Shown: positions 8,725 through 18,193 of the stretch, one piece after another
Numbering within the stretch: position 1 is the first letter of the stretch
Layout: each line of letters starts with the position of its first letter
Assembly: GCF_014217805.1 (NCBI RefSeq)
Contig: NZ_CP055156.1
Coordinates: forward strand, 3,354,585 to 3,418,584
Direction of reading: 5' to 3'
From: Adhaeribacter swui
GTDB lineage: Bacteria > Bacteroidota > Bacteroidia > Cytophagales > Hymenobacteraceae
DNA: 64,000 bases
Notes under the pieces: generated by a model
What the model was told of the DNA's origin: nothing
Databases searched by the model: none
Seen by the model: the letters and a program-made list of their open reading frames with translations, nothing else
Made by a program: the position numbers and the translations under genes

Positions 8725-9941
8725 AGAATGTGTTGTGGGTTTCGATTGCTTTTCCTCCTAAAAGTGATCCAGAGTGCTTACAGAATGCCAAGTATTTTAA
8801 ATACCTTTCAATAATTGAAGGTATTGATATCAATGTTGTAACTTCTAAGATTCCTACGCTCTTTATGCCTTACGATGCTCAATTGGAATCTTATGTAAGT
8901 AAAAGTCAATCTAAAGTTGAAATTAAAATCGCTGAAAATAAGCTAACTAACTTTTTAATACGCAAGATATCGCCGAATATTTTGCAGAATCCTGATTCAA
9001 AATTTACTTTTCATTGGCAATGGAGGCAAGTAACTCGCCAAATAACCACAAAGCCAGATGTTATATATTCCAGATCATTTCCTTTGAGCTCTAGTATTAT
9101 GGCACTTAAGCTTAAGAAATTCTACCAGGTTCCTTGGGTTATGCACTTAAGCGATCCGTGGGCAGATTCTCCTTTACATGCTTATACAGGTGAAACTTAT
9201 ATAAGCCATAAGAAAATGGAAAAGGAATGTTTTGAAAATGCTGATAAGATTTGCCTTACTTCTAATTTAACTATTGAGCACTATAAAATACTATATCCTA
9301 ACTATAAGCACAAGTTCGTGTTATTCCCAAATGTTTTTGATAATGATGATATTCTAAAATCAGAATTTGTATTTGAGAAAAAACTTAAGTTTGTGTACAC
9401 TGGGGGATTAGTAGAAGAAAGAAGCCCGAAAGTACTTTTTGAAACTCTTGATGAAATGTTTACTTACAATTCTTCTCTATTTGACAATGTTGAGTTTTTA
9501 TTTGCCGGAGCTCTGGATAGGTATAATAAAGGGCTTTTCGATTCTTGTACTTTACCTTTTGTGAAACATTTAGGAGAAATGCCGTTTAAGAATGCTTTAG
9601 CATTACAAAGAAATGCAGATGTCTTGCTCGTAATTGATAATCCTATAAAAGATCCACGGCAAGCAATGTATTTTCCGTCTAAGCTCCTGGATTATATGAC
9701 TGCTAAGCGAAGAGTTCTTGCTATTACCAGCAAAAATAGTTCCTCCTGGGAAATTATAGAAAAAGGATTAGGCGATGTAGTTGAACATAAAAACAAAGAA
9801 CTATTAAAAGAATATATATCAAGGGCTATTAACGCTTTCACAGCTAAAAGAAGAGGATATTTTGAAATTAGCCATATTGATCCTCTTTATGACGCCGAAT
9901 ACAATGCTAAACGATTAGCGCAGATTATAGAAACCTTATGA
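8721..9941 (+). CDS. GT4 family glycosyltransferase
   Basis: 406 aa GT-B glycosyltransferase. The N-terminal acceptor domain has WVSIAFPPKSDPE and HLSDPWADSP. The C-terminal donor domain has FVYTGGLVEERSP, then FPSKLLDYMTAKRRVLA, the usual nucleotide-sugar contact region. The GTG start overlaps the preceding stop (GTGA), and the stop overlaps the wecB start (ATGA), placing it firmly in the operon. Base composition begins to rise towards the genome norm here. Confidence 0.88.
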   Translation: MKNVLWVSIAFPPKSDPECLQNAKYFKYLSIIEGIDINVVTSKIPTLFMPYDAQLESYVSKSQSKVEIKIAENKLTNFLIRKISPNILQNPDSKFTFHWQWRQVTRQITTKPDVIYSRSFPLSSSIMALKLKKFYQVPWVMHLSDPWADSPLHAYTGETYISHKKMEKECFENADKICLTSNLTIEHYKILYPNYKHKFVLFPNVFDNDDILKSEFVFEKKLKFVYTGGLVEERSPKVLFETLDEMFTYNSSLFDNVEFLFAGALDRYNKGLFDSCTLPFVKHLGEMPFKNALALQRNADVLLVIDNPIKDPRQAMYFPSKLLDYMTAKRRVLAITSKNSSSWEIIEKGLGDVVEHKNKELLKEYISRAINAFTAKRRGYFEISHIDPLYDAEYNAKRLAQIIETL

Positions 9942-11056
9942 AGCAAATTGCAATAGTGCTAGGTACCAGGCCGGAAGCTATTAAATTAATACCTCTTTAT
10001 TTAAAGTTTAAGGAAAGTAAATTTTTCAATCCTGTTCTAATTTCAACAGGTCAGCATAAAGAAATGCTGGAGCAAATCTTTTCTTTTTTTAATTTATGGC
10101 CTGATATTGAATTAAATGTAATGTCTAATAACCAAGGTTTATCAGGTTTAACCTCCATATTGTTTCAAAAACTAGAAGAAGTTATCAGCAGGTATAAATT
10201 TGATGGTATAATTGTGCAGGGCGATACCTCTACGGCAATGGTTGGATCTATGGTTTGCTTTTACAACAAAGTAAAGGTTATTCACATAGAAGCAGGCTTA
10301 AGAACTTACGATAAATTTTCGCCTTTCCCGGAGGAAGTAAATAGGAGAATAATTGGGCTTGTTGCTGACTTTCATTTTGCGCCAACTGAAAAAGCAGCTA
10401 AAGCTCTTGAGAAAGAGAATCTAAATGGTATTTACATTGTAGGAAATACAGTTATAGACAGCCTGATATTGGCGATGAAAAAAATTGCGGCCGATGAAGA
10501 AAAATATAAGACTAACTTAGAGATTAGTTTTCCTGATTTTGAAAATAAAAGGTTAGTTCTGGTAACAGGCCACCGCAGAGAAAATTTCGGTAAAGGTTTT
10601 GAAGAAATCTGTAAAGCTTTAGCGATGCTTGCGGATAAGCATAAAGAACTATCATTTGTTTATCCAGTACATTTAAATCCTAATGTAAGACAAACGGTTT
10701 TCAAGTTTCTGCAAGAATATAAAAATATTCATTTAATAGATCCTCTGCCATATGATCAGTTGTTATACTTAATGAGTAAATCTGTTCTTATTTTAACTGA
10801 TTCTGGTGGCATACAGGAAGAAGCGCCTTCTTTAAATATTCCTTTGATTGTTATGCGCGATAATACTGAAAGACCGGAAGGGATAGAGGCAGGTTGCGCC
10901 GTATTAGCAGGTACTACTGCCAGTAATATTGTTAATTTATTTAAACGAATTTACGAAGACCAGAAGACTTATAATAAAATGGCGCAAGCTGTTAATCCTT
11001 ATGGAGATGGCAAAAGTGCAGAAAGAATAGTTCAGGTTTTGGAAAAAGAGCTATAA
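9938..11056 (+). CDS. wecB: UDP-N-acetylglucosamine 2-epimerase, non-hydrolysing
   Basis: 372 aa enzyme interconverting UDP-GlcNAc and UDP-ManNAc in the cytoplasm, feeding ManNAc-type sugars into surface glycans. Family motifs are all present: GTRPEAIKL at residues 9-17, HIEAGLRTYD, PFPEEVNR, GHRRENFG, and the C-terminal LTDSGGIQEEAPSL. Length is normal. It overlaps the upstream glycosyltransferase by ATGA. A hydrolysing NeuC-type epimerase is similar, but the full PFPEEVNRR and GHRREN motifs favour the WecB class. Confidence 0.95.
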   Translation: MKQIAIVLGTRPEAIKLIPLYLKFKESKFFNPVLISTGQHKEMLEQIFSFFNLWPDIELNVMSNNQGLSGLTSILFQKLEEVISRYKFDGIIVQGDTSTAMVGSMVCFYNKVKVIHIEAGLRTYDKFSPFPEEVNRRIIGLVADFHFAPTEKAAKALEKENLNGIYIVGNTVIDSLILAMKKIAADEEKYKTNLEISFPDFENKRLVLVTGHRRENFGKGFEEICKALAMLADKHKELSFVYPVHLNPNVRQTVFKFLQEYKNIHLIDPLPYDQLLYLMSKSVLILTDSGGIQEEAPSLNIPLIVMRDNTERPEGIEAGCAVLAGTTASNIVNLFKRIYEDQKTYNKMAQAVNPYGDGKSAERIVQVLEKEL

Positions 11057-11063
11057 GCTAGAT

Positions 11064-12299
11064 ATGAAAAATAACTATAAAAATATCTTTATTTTTGCCT
11101 ATTATAGCTTTAAAGATCCAATTTTTCAGAGTGCAGTTTTACCATATTTTAGAAACTTAAACTCAGATACGAAACTGAGATTTATTATTTTAACCTTTGA
11201 GCAGCAAAAATATAAAATTACAGATAAGAGCGAGTTGAATTTTTTTCAAGATGAATTAAATAGAGAAAACATTCTTTGGTTCCAGACAAGTTGGCATTCA
11301 GGAAGGTTTAAAATCTTGAAAAAAGCATTTGACTTTGCCTGGGGTTTGATTTATGCTAGTTATCTTATTTTAAGATTTAGAGCAAAGGCCATATACTCAG
11401 AAGGATTTCCAGGTGCCGTAATTGCTCATCATTTAGCTACTCTGTTTCGTGTACCGCATTTAGTCCATACTTATGAACCCCATACCGATTATATGATCGA
11501 AGCTGGCGTTTGGAAGAAATCCTCTTGGGAAGCAAGACTTTTAAAAAAATCGGAAGTTAAGGTGGCTTTTAGAGCAAGTTTTATATTTACTGCTACGAAA
11601 GCAATGATTGATAGGCTAAAATTACAGGGTGTTAACGCTACATTGCATAGAGTGCCATCCTGTGTTGATGCAAGTTGTTTTTATTATTCTGAGAAGCACC
11701 GGAAAGAAATTAGAAGCAAATTCAATGTAAATGATGATGATTGCGTTATTGTCTATTTAGGAAAGTTCGGGGGGATGTATATGGATGAAGAAATATTCGA
11801 TTTTATGTATGACCTGGAACAAGATAAATTAATTAATTTTAAATATTTTATTTTAACTCCTGATGACCATTCCTATGTTTATAGTTTTCTAAATAAAAAA
11901 AAATTAAACAAAGAAAAATTTATTGTTAAAACTTTAAATAGATTAGAAGTAAGTAAATTCTTATCTGCTTCAGATTTTGGTTTAGTTCCTGTAAGACAAA
12001 ATCCAAGTAAAAGATTTTGCTCTCCAATTAAAGATGGAGAATATTGGGCTTGTGGTTTACCTATTATTATTCCTAAAGGAATTTCAGATGATTATATCTT
12101 CTGTCAGCAGTATAAAATTGGTATTGTTATGGATGATACTTCAAAAATTTCTAATAATAAAGTCCTAAATGAAATCAAAGTATGGTTAAGAGAGCAAAGT
12201 AGAGAGGATGTTATTAAAAGGTGCCGTAGCTTTGCTCTTTCAGATCGTTCAATTGAAAAATACAAATCCTTATATAAAGAAATTTTTATGAGTATATAA
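11064..12299 (+). CDS. Glycosyltransferase (GT-B fold)
   Basis: 411 aa. The N-terminal domain includes AIYSEGFPGAVIAHHLA and HLVHTYEPHTDYMIEAG, resembling acceptor-side helices of GT4 enzymes. The C-terminal half has VIVYLGKFGG and a donor-site segment SPIKDGEYWACGLPIIIP, where Lys-Asp-Gly-Glu-Tyr-Trp-Ala-x-Gly-Leu-Pro follows the GT4 pattern. It begins 7 bases after wecB. The donor sugar is unknown, and the DNA is AT-rich again. Confidence 0.83.
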   Translation: MKNNYKNIFIFAYYSFKDPIFQSAVLPYFRNLNSDTKLRFIILTFEQQKYKITDKSELNFFQDELNRENILWFQTSWHSGRFKILKKAFDFAWGLIYASYLILRFRAKAIYSEGFPGAVIAHHLATLFRVPHLVHTYEPHTDYMIEAGVWKKSSWEARLLKKSEVKVAFRASFIFTATKAMIDRLKLQGVNATLHRVPSCVDASCFYYSEKHRKEIRSKFNVNDDDCVIVYLGKFGGMYMDEEIFDFMYDLEQDKLINFKYFILTPDDHSYVYSFLNKKKLNKEKFIVKTLNRLEVSKFLSASDFGLVPVRQNPSKRFCSPIKDGEYWACGLPIIIPKGISDDYIFCQQYKIGIVMDDTSKISNNKVLNEIKVWLREQSREDVIKRCRSFALSDRSIEKYKSLYKEIFMSI

Positions 12300-12333
12300 A
12301 TAATGAATTACTTACTACTTCAAGAATTGATTC

Positions 12334-13803
12334 ATGATTTTAAGTTTTAACTGGATTTTAATATTCTTCTACACATCTTTATTTGTGAATGATTATGATG
12401 TAAATCTAAATAGATTTGTAATTAAAGATATTAAGTATTTCGGAGCAAAGGGAGATGGAAAATCGAATGATCAAATTGCATTTGAAAAAGCAGCTGCTTA
12501 TTTTAATAAAAGAGGTGGTAATGGTAAATTAATTATTTCTAAAGGGACCTATTTGATAGGAAAACAAACCTTTACAAAGGGGCATGAAGGAAAACCAGCT
12601 TACGAAGGAGCCGATGTACTAAAATTTAAAAATATAGAGAATTTTACCTTGTCTGGGCAAAAAGGTAGTAAGTTAAAGTATATTAAAGGATTAAAATTTG
12701 GTTCTTTTGACCCAAGTACCGGAAAAGTTTTTAGCTCTAAAAGAAATTTTGTTGATTATAAGTACGCTGCATTTATCGGGCATTGTATCAATTTTGAAAA
12801 TTGCAAAAACATTAAAGTTAATGACTTCGAAATTGATGGAAATAATCAGTCTATAAGTTTAGGTGGAATTTATGGAGATGTTGGAAGGCAATTACCCCAT
12901 TATGGCTTTTTTATAAAAAATTGTAGAAAATTAATTATTAATAATGTAGATGTTCATCATTTCGCCTTAGATGGAATTAGTATTGCAAATTCTTTTAATG
13001 ATAATCTAAGAGATGAAATTGAAATTATTAATTCTAAGTTCTCTTTTAATGGAAGGCAAGGGTTTTCTTGGATTGGTGGAAATGGGTTAGTAATAAAAAA
13101 ATCCTCCTTTAATAATACAGGAAAAGCATCAGTTGCTTCACCACCAGGGGCAGGTGTTGACATTGAAGCTGAAGTTGGACCTATCAATAATGGTTATTTT
13201 GAGGATTGTGAATTTATCAATAACAATGGTTGCGGTCTGGTTGCAGATAATGGTGATAGTAAAAATTGCACTTTCAAAAATTGTACATTCTGGGGAGTGT
13301 CCGCATGGTCTATATGGATTAATAGGCCTGTATTTACTTTCATAGAGTGTAATATATATGGCTCCTTTGTTCATGGTTTTAATGCCTCTAACGATGTTGC
13401 AGCTACTAAATTTATTAATAGTAAATTTGAAGATAAGCCTTTTGAAGGAAAACCAGTTTATGGTAAGTTTTTGATTGAATCTAATGGTAGAAAGAGGGTT
13501 TCATTTAGCGGATGTTCTTTTATTGCTCATCAGAAAAAACTATGTTGGGTTCAAGGTTCAAGTTCATGGCTCCCTGAAGAAAAATATCAATTTAGTAATT
13601 GCAATTTCTTATTTAAAAATGTGGATTATCCAAAAGGTGATTTTATTGCTTTGATCCGTAGCATACAGTATAAAAACTGTACTTTTAAATTTGAGCATCC
13701 ACTTGCTAAATCAATGGGATATTGGCTGAACAGTTGTTGTGGAAATCTAAATACTGATTTAGGGGGAAATAAAACTATATATACTACTAGTAAGGTAGAT
13801 TAA
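12334..13803 (+). CDS. Right-handed parallel beta-helix protein (pectate-lyase-like)
   Basis: 489 aa. A short hydrophobic N terminus (ILSFNWILIFFYTSLFV) may be an export signal or anchor. VIKDIKYFGAKGDGKSNDQIAF follows, the classic entry to the pectate-lyase-3/GH28-type beta-helix (the same GAKGDG... motif as polygalacturonases). The rest is rich in repeated N-x-x-x-[CF] turns (INFENCKNIKVND, FIKNCRKLIINN, FKNCTFWG), one per coil. It may be a lyase, epimerase or hydrolase acting on the exported polysaccharide, as is common for beta-helix genes inside glycan loci. No catalytic residues were assigned. It lies 34 bases after a glycosyltransferase on the same strand. Confidence 0.8.
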   Translation: MILSFNWILIFFYTSLFVNDYDVNLNRFVIKDIKYFGAKGDGKSNDQIAFEKAAAYFNKRGGNGKLIISKGTYLIGKQTFTKGHEGKPAYEGADVLKFKNIENFTLSGQKGSKLKYIKGLKFGSFDPSTGKVFSSKRNFVDYKYAAFIGHCINFENCKNIKVNDFEIDGNNQSISLGGIYGDVGRQLPHYGFFIKNCRKLIINNVDVHHFALDGISIANSFNDNLRDEIEIINSKFSFNGRQGFSWIGGNGLVIKKSSFNNTGKASVASPPGAGVDIEAEVGPINNGYFEDCEFINNNGCGLVADNGDSKNCTFKNCTFWGVSAWSIWINRPVFTFIECNIYGSFVHGFNASNDVAATKFINSKFEDKPFEGKPVYGKFLIESNGRKRVSFSGCSFIAHQKKLCWVQGSSSWLPEEKYQFSNCNFLFKNVDYPKGDFIALIRSIQYKNCTFKFEHPLAKSMGYWLNSCCGNLNTDLGGNKTIYTTSKVD

Positions 13804-13836
13804 AATTATGCTTGTAATCCTTTTTTTTATGTTTCT

Positions 13837-14901
13837 ATGAAGATTTTGTTTGTTGTACCCTATCCTCATAGTAAGGCTCCTTCCCAGCGTTTTCGGTTTG
13901 AACAGTACTTAGAATTTCTACGGGAAAAGAAATGGCAGTTTAAATTAGTGCCGTTTATAAATGAACCCACCTGGAAAATTTTATACAAGCCAGGTTATAC
14001 TTTGCAGAAAACTTGGGGAATTATAAATGGTTTTATTAAGCGGTTTTTATTACTTTTTACAGTTACCCGTTACAATTATATTTTTATACACCGGGAGGCA
14101 ACTCCCATTGGGCCGCCCTGGTTTGAGTGGATAGTGGCTAAAATATTAAAAAAAAGGATTATCTATGATTTTGACGATGCTATCTGGCTACCTAATACTT
14201 CTGAAAATAATAAAATCGTGGCCGGTATCAAATGGCACCACAAAGTAAGTTTAATTTGCAAGTGGGCGTATAAAATAAGTTGTGGCAATACCTACCTCCA
14301 GAATTATGCCCGCCAATATAACCCGAATGCCATTGTGAATCCAACTACTATTGATACGGTAAACCTGCATAACCAAGTAAAAGATCAGAATACAGAGAAG
14401 GTAATTATTGGCTGGACGGGAACGCATTCTACCTTAAAATATTTAAACCAAATAGTTCCCGTTCTGCAAAAGCTGGAACAGGAGTATCAATTTGAATTTT
14501 GGGTTGTTTCTAATCAGGCTCCCCAATTACCTGTTCGTTCCCTAGTGTACAAGCCGTGGCAAAAAGAAACGGAAATTGCGGATCTGCTTCAGTTTAACAT
14601 AGGTTTAATGCCGCTGAAAGATGATATCTGGGCAAAAGGAAAATGCGCCTTTAAAGCTTTACAATACATGGCGCTTGGCATTCCGGCGTTAGTATCTCCG
14701 GTAGGCATGAATACCGAAGTTGTAGACGACCGGGTAAATGGGTTTATTTGTCATACGCCACAAGAATGGTACGATAATCTAAAAGAAATTATTTGTGATC
14801 CCAGCCTTAGGTTAGAAATGGGGAAAGCTGCTCGTAACAAAATACAACAACACTATGCGGTTTTAACTAACCGGACTAACTTTTTAGGCCTTTTTGTGTA
14901 A
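13837..14901 (+). CDS. GT4 family glycosyltransferase
   Basis: 354 aa GT-B enzyme. It begins KILFVVPYPHSKAPSQRFR, with IIYDFDDAIWLP in the first domain and IGWTGTHSTLKYL at the start of the second. The donor site is KGKCAFKALQYMALGIPALVSP, with the family's Lys-x-x-Gln-Tyr-Met-Ala-x-Gly-x-Pro. GC content is higher than in the preceding genes, suggesting it is older in this genome than the AT-rich block. Its last 49 bases overlap the convergent membrane protein gene on the other strand. Confidence 0.9.
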   Translation: MKILFVVPYPHSKAPSQRFRFEQYLEFLREKKWQFKLVPFINEPTWKILYKPGYTLQKTWGIINGFIKRFLLLFTVTRYNYIFIHREATPIGPPWFEWIVAKILKKRIIYDFDDAIWLPNTSENNKIVAGIKWHHKVSLICKWAYKISCGNTYLQNYARQYNPNAIVNPTTIDTVNLHNQVKDQNTEKVIIGWTGTHSTLKYLNQIVPVLQKLEQEYQFEFWVVSNQAPQLPVRSLVYKPWQKETEIADLLQFNIGLMPLKDDIWAKGKCAFKALQYMALGIPALVSPVGMNTEVVDDRVNGFICHTPQEWYDNLKEIICDPSLRLEMGKAARNKIQQHYAVLTNRTNFLGLFV

Positions 14902-16193
14902 CTAGGCATAATGTACAAAGCTGCCAGGTAAAAAGGCATGAATGGTATTTTATACCGCACCAGCGTACCAAAGTTGCCACTGTTGGTACCTACTCCAAAA
15001 GCTAGAATTAAGGAAAAAAGAAAACAGAAAGTTAAAATTGGTTTTGAGCCGATTAAAAACAAAGTTTTGAAGAACCCGGTTTTAAAGAAGAATCTTAACG
15101 TTAAAAATATAAAGATACTGGCTTCTATAGCCGAAAGAAACATAACCGGATTACGTACTTCCCACAGAAACGGACGGTATAAGGCTACAATGATTGCCTG
15201 AGGCCCAACTGTTAATAAGCTACTAATACTGCCATCAAAAATACCAATGTTATACGCGGAACCAGTTTGTACTTGCTGGGTGAGGTATATAGTGTTAATA
15301 CGGGATCTTTCTTCAATATTGTTTAAATCGTATTTCGTATCGCCTTCCGTTAATTTGGTAGCACCTAAATAGGCAACTACTAAGCCAAGTCCAATAAAGA
15401 TGGGCTTAGCAAGATTACGAAGTGCTTTACTTTTTATCCTCTGGTTATTTTCGGTAAATACCCAAAATAGGGCAGGTGGTAAAAAGGATAGCAGAATATA
15501 CACTTTAACAGTATAGATAACGTAGGCTGCTCCTAATATAATAAGACCTGATAGAAGTAAGTTTTTCTTTTGAATAAAAGTGGCATAAAATCCATAAAAG
15601 AGCCAGCCCAAGGCACCCAGTGTAATAGAGTCTTTTAAAAGGCCCGAACCCCAGAAGAAAACAGAAGGCAGAAAAAAAACAGCAATGGCTAACTCTTTAT
15701 AAAGTTGTGGAAACATTTTTAAAAAGGTCTGGTACAAGGCCCACATTCCACTAAAGCTTAGAACAGCAAAAAATAAGCCGATAACGGTATAGGTATTAAA
15801 ACTGAGTAAACTGAAAAAAGCGGATAATTTTACTATAAAATACTCGGTAGGAGAGCGATACCATAAAATGCGGCTGGCGTATTGGAGTGTGCCTTGATCA
15901 AATTCGCCATTCGCCATAAATAATTTTAATCCGGTACTAAACGATCTATTAATAGCCTGTACTATAATTTGACCTTGATTATAATAATTAAAAGTATCTC
16001 CACTGGGTCGGCCACCGCCATAATAAAACTGATAAATAATGCCTAATGCAATTGCACCGATCAATTTCACCGTTAAAGCCGGAATAAAATACTTTTCAGT
16101 GTACCGGTTTGTGAATGAACCTCTTACCCAATAAGCTAAAATGTAAATTAATATTAGGTAAATAGGGGTAAGTAAAAGGTCTTTAGAATCCAC
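14853..16193 (-). CDS. Polytopic membrane protein of unknown function
   Basis: 446 aa with about ten hydrophobic segments and a cluster of extracytoplasmic loops (GGGRPSGDTFNYYNQG, then SPTEYFIVKL). The pattern of many helices with a large loop resembles O-antigen polymerases or GT-C-type transferases, which would suit the polysaccharide locus, but no diagnostic motif was seen. It starts with GTG and no better ATG is near. It is convergent with the glycosyltransferase at 13837-14901 and overlaps it by 49 bases at the 3' ends, so the two cannot share a simple terminator. Confidence 0.72.
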   Translation of the reverse strand: MDSKDLLLTPIYLILIYILAYWVRGSFTNRYTEKYFIPALTVKLIGAIALGIIYQFYYGGGRPSGDTFNYYNQGQIIVQAINRSFSTGLKLFMANGEFDQGTLQYASRILWYRSPTEYFIVKLSAFFSLLSFNTYTVIGLFFAVLSFSGMWALYQTFLKMFPQLYKELAIAVFFLPSVFFWGSGLLKDSITLGALGWLFYGFYATFIQKKNLLLSGLIILGAAYVIYTVKVYILLSFLPPALFWVFTENNQRIKSKALRNLAKPIFIGLGLVVAYLGATKLTEGDTKYDLNNIEERSRINTIYLTQQVQTGSAYNIGIFDGSISSLLTVGPQAIIVALYRPFLWEVRNPVMFLSAIEASIFIFLTLRFFFKTGFFKTLFLIGSKPILTFCFLFSLILAFGVGTNSGNFGTLVRYKIPFMPFYLAALYIMPSYTKRPKKLVRLVKTA

Positions 16194-16196
16194 TTG

Positions 16197-16282
16197 TGAG
16201 TAGGTTAAAAGTTAAAGTGGTTAGTTTGAGATAAATAATTAGTAGGTTAAAACTTGCAACTTGTCACCTACAACTTGGAACC
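16197..16282. repeat. Degenerate GTTAAAAG / GCAACTT tandem repeat
   Basis: The spacer between two left-pointing genes is made of short, imperfect units around GGTTAAAAGTTAAAG and CTTGCAACTTGTCACC. The same family recurs at 23317-23369, 35224-35411, 49731-49808, 50963-50991 and 56117-56171. Seen directly; function unknown. Confidence 0.6.
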
Positions 16283-16285
16283 GCT

Positions 16286-17566
16286 TTACACCTTTTTATT
16301 CTTCCGTAAAAAATCGCGGGCTTCGCGGAAGGCGTCGGTTTTGCGTTCGGCTTTGTCTTTTACTTCTTCGTAGTGCTGTTTGGCCCGGACCAGGTCTTTT
16401 TCCTGGGCGTAAATGCGGCCTAAGTTTAAATGCGAGGCAATGTAATAACCCGATTCCACTTCGTTGGTTTGCCGGGCAAACTGGATGCATTGTTCGTAGA
16501 GCAGCTTGGCCTTGGCTACATCTTTCCGGTTCTGGCAAATATACGCTAAATAATATGAAGCGTAGCGGCCCCCGATTGCTTCGTAACCGGGCATGCGTTT
16601 GTTGTACTTCGTCAGGATGTCGTTGGCGAGTCGTTCGGCTTCCCGGAAGTTGCCTTCCCGGAAATTCATCATGGCGTAAAAGCGCTCGAAATAAGCGTTG
16701 TCGGGGTAGGTAGTTGCTAGCTGCCGGGCTATGGGCATGGCGGCAAAGTGGTCGTTTTCTTCGTTCGCCAAAATTTTCATGAGAAAAAACTTGGCTTCGG
16801 TGCCGGTGTAAAATCCGTTCTGGGCTACCATTTTAAGCTGTTGCAAGCCCAACTGCTTGTTGCCTTTCGGGAAAAACAAAATAATGGGCCGGAGTAAAGG
16901 ATAGTTCTGGGCAATCCAGACGGCATAGTAGTTATAGAGGGCTTCGCCGAACAAAAACTCCGGACTTAGACCGTTGGCGACGCGGCTTTTTTGCAGAAAC
17001 TCCAGCGACCGGCGGCTGCACACGGTTGCTTTACGCCAGTTGCTGCGCTCGGAGTGTAAGCGGGCCTGAAAACCGTAAGCCGCCGACAGGAAAAAGGCCG
17101 CTTCCAGATTTTTATTATCTTTCTCGTACATCCGTTCGGCAAAAGTAATGGTGGTATCCATGTAGGCGAAGAAAGGCTCGTCGTACTGGGTGGTTTGCAC
17201 GTTGGTGGGCACAATTTTCCACCAGTTGCTCAGGCCCATTAAAAAGTAAGGCATGGGATGTTGTTTGTACCGCCGCCGCAGCGAGCGGAACTGCTTTTCG
17301 GCCCGTTCGAACTTGGCGTTGTACATGTTATCCACGGCCCCCATTAACTCGTTTTTGATATCTTCGTTCAGGAGCAGCCAGCCGTCGGTTTCGATGGCTT
17401 GCGGCAGAATATCAATGGAGTCGATGTATAAATCCCGCATGAAAAACGTGTCCAGAGGAATGGCATGGGGCATGTTTTCTTTTTTGGGACCTTCCTCTCC
17501 CTGGTCCTGGGCCAGGCTGATAAACGGAAGTAAACCTACTAAAAAGAATAAAAGCAGTTTTTTCAT
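16286..17566 (-). CDS. TPR-repeat exported protein
   Basis: 426 aa. A clear signal peptide (MKKLLLFFLVGLLPFISLAQ) predicts export to the periplasm. The body consists of helical repeats of TPR type: YNAKFERAEKQFRSLRRRY near residue 85, FYAMMNFREGNFREAERLANDIL near 295, and ARAKQHYEEV-type units near the end. It probably acts as a protein-interaction scaffold; no enzyme motif was seen. The ATG start with signal peptide is unambiguous. GC is near the genome norm, unlike the glycan locus on its left. Confidence 0.82.
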   Translation of the reverse strand: MKKLLLFFLVGLLPFISLAQDQGEEGPKKENMPHAIPLDTFFMRDLYIDSIDILPQAIETDGWLLLNEDIKNELMGAVDNMYNAKFERAEKQFRSLRRRYKQHPMPYFLMGLSNWWKIVPTNVQTTQYDEPFFAYMDTTITFAERMYEKDNKNLEAAFFLSAAYGFQARLHSERSNWRKATVCSRRSLEFLQKSRVANGLSPEFLFGEALYNYYAVWIAQNYPLLRPIILFFPKGNKQLGLQQLKMVAQNGFYTGTEAKFFLMKILANEENDHFAAMPIARQLATTYPDNAYFERFYAMMNFREGNFREAERLANDILTKYNKRMPGYEAIGGRYASYYLAYICQNRKDVAKAKLLYEQCIQFARQTNEVESGYYIASHLNLGRIYAQEKDLVRAKQHYEEVKDKAERKTDAFREARDFLRKNKKV

Positions 17567-18015
17567 GCGCTAAATAAAAAGCTTTTTACGTTAAAATTAA
17601 ACTAATATTTATCGTATAAAGGTTCCGGAGGCAAAATAATTGTAATGTTCTATAAAATTAGCCAAAAGTGCTGCTTGTTCTTGAATAAATCCTACCAAAA
17701 GTAAAAAATAATAAAAGCTGGTTCGTGTTAAAGTTAAAATACGGGTGGCAGGTTACGATCGCTGCAGCGGAAGCAACCAGCTGCATTTAGAGCAATCAAA
17801 GGTTAGCCCGGGGCAATGAAGCCAGGTTTATTGTACTCTTTTCTACGTAAATCAAAAGCAGTCCGCCCGATTTTAGAGCAGCAATCTGCAACTGGCCTGG
17901 CAACCAAAAATTTAAATTTTTAAAATTTACTATTTACCAGAGGGACTTGGGTATTTTGTACCAGCCGGTATGGCGATGTCTTGAATTTGTTATTCAAAAT
18001 CAGAAGCACTCCTGT

Positions 18016-18056
18016 AACGTGAGTTCGGGCGAAATTTAATAAAGAACGTGAGTTCG
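18016..18056. repeat. Direct repeat AACGTGAGTTCG
   Basis: Two copies of AACGTGAGTTCG at 18016-18027 and 18045-18056, spaced 29 bases start to start. A related inverted form (CGAACCAACGTT) appears at about 18234-18245. It looks like debris of a small repeat element; no gene is nearby. Confidence 0.5.
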
Positions 18057-18138
18057 ATAAGAACTTATCTACACAAAGAACAACTAAAAGTACTAGCAAG
18101 AGAGAAAAAGTTTTCTAATTATTTTTATATTCATTTAA

Positions 18139-18193
18139 GTCATCCTGAAAGGATCTAACCAGTAGGTAACCGATTAGATCCTTTCAGGATGAC
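18139..18193. repeat. Perfect 20-bp inverted repeat (hairpin element)
   Basis: Arms at 18139-18158 (GTCATCCTGAAAGGATCTAA) and 18174-18193 are exact reverse complements around a 15-base loop. A diverged right half recurs at 18339-18375 (same TAGGTAACCrATTAGAT core and GGAATGAC end). The form suggests a REP/MITE-like palindrome rather than a terminator: no T-run follows and no gene ends nearby. Confidence 0.75.

Noticed and set aside
16261-16713. 150-codon plus-strand frame opposite the TPR gene
   Set aside because: Low-complexity, Arg/Cys/Trp-rich translation typical of an antisense shadow; the TPR gene on the other strand has a signal peptide and repeats.
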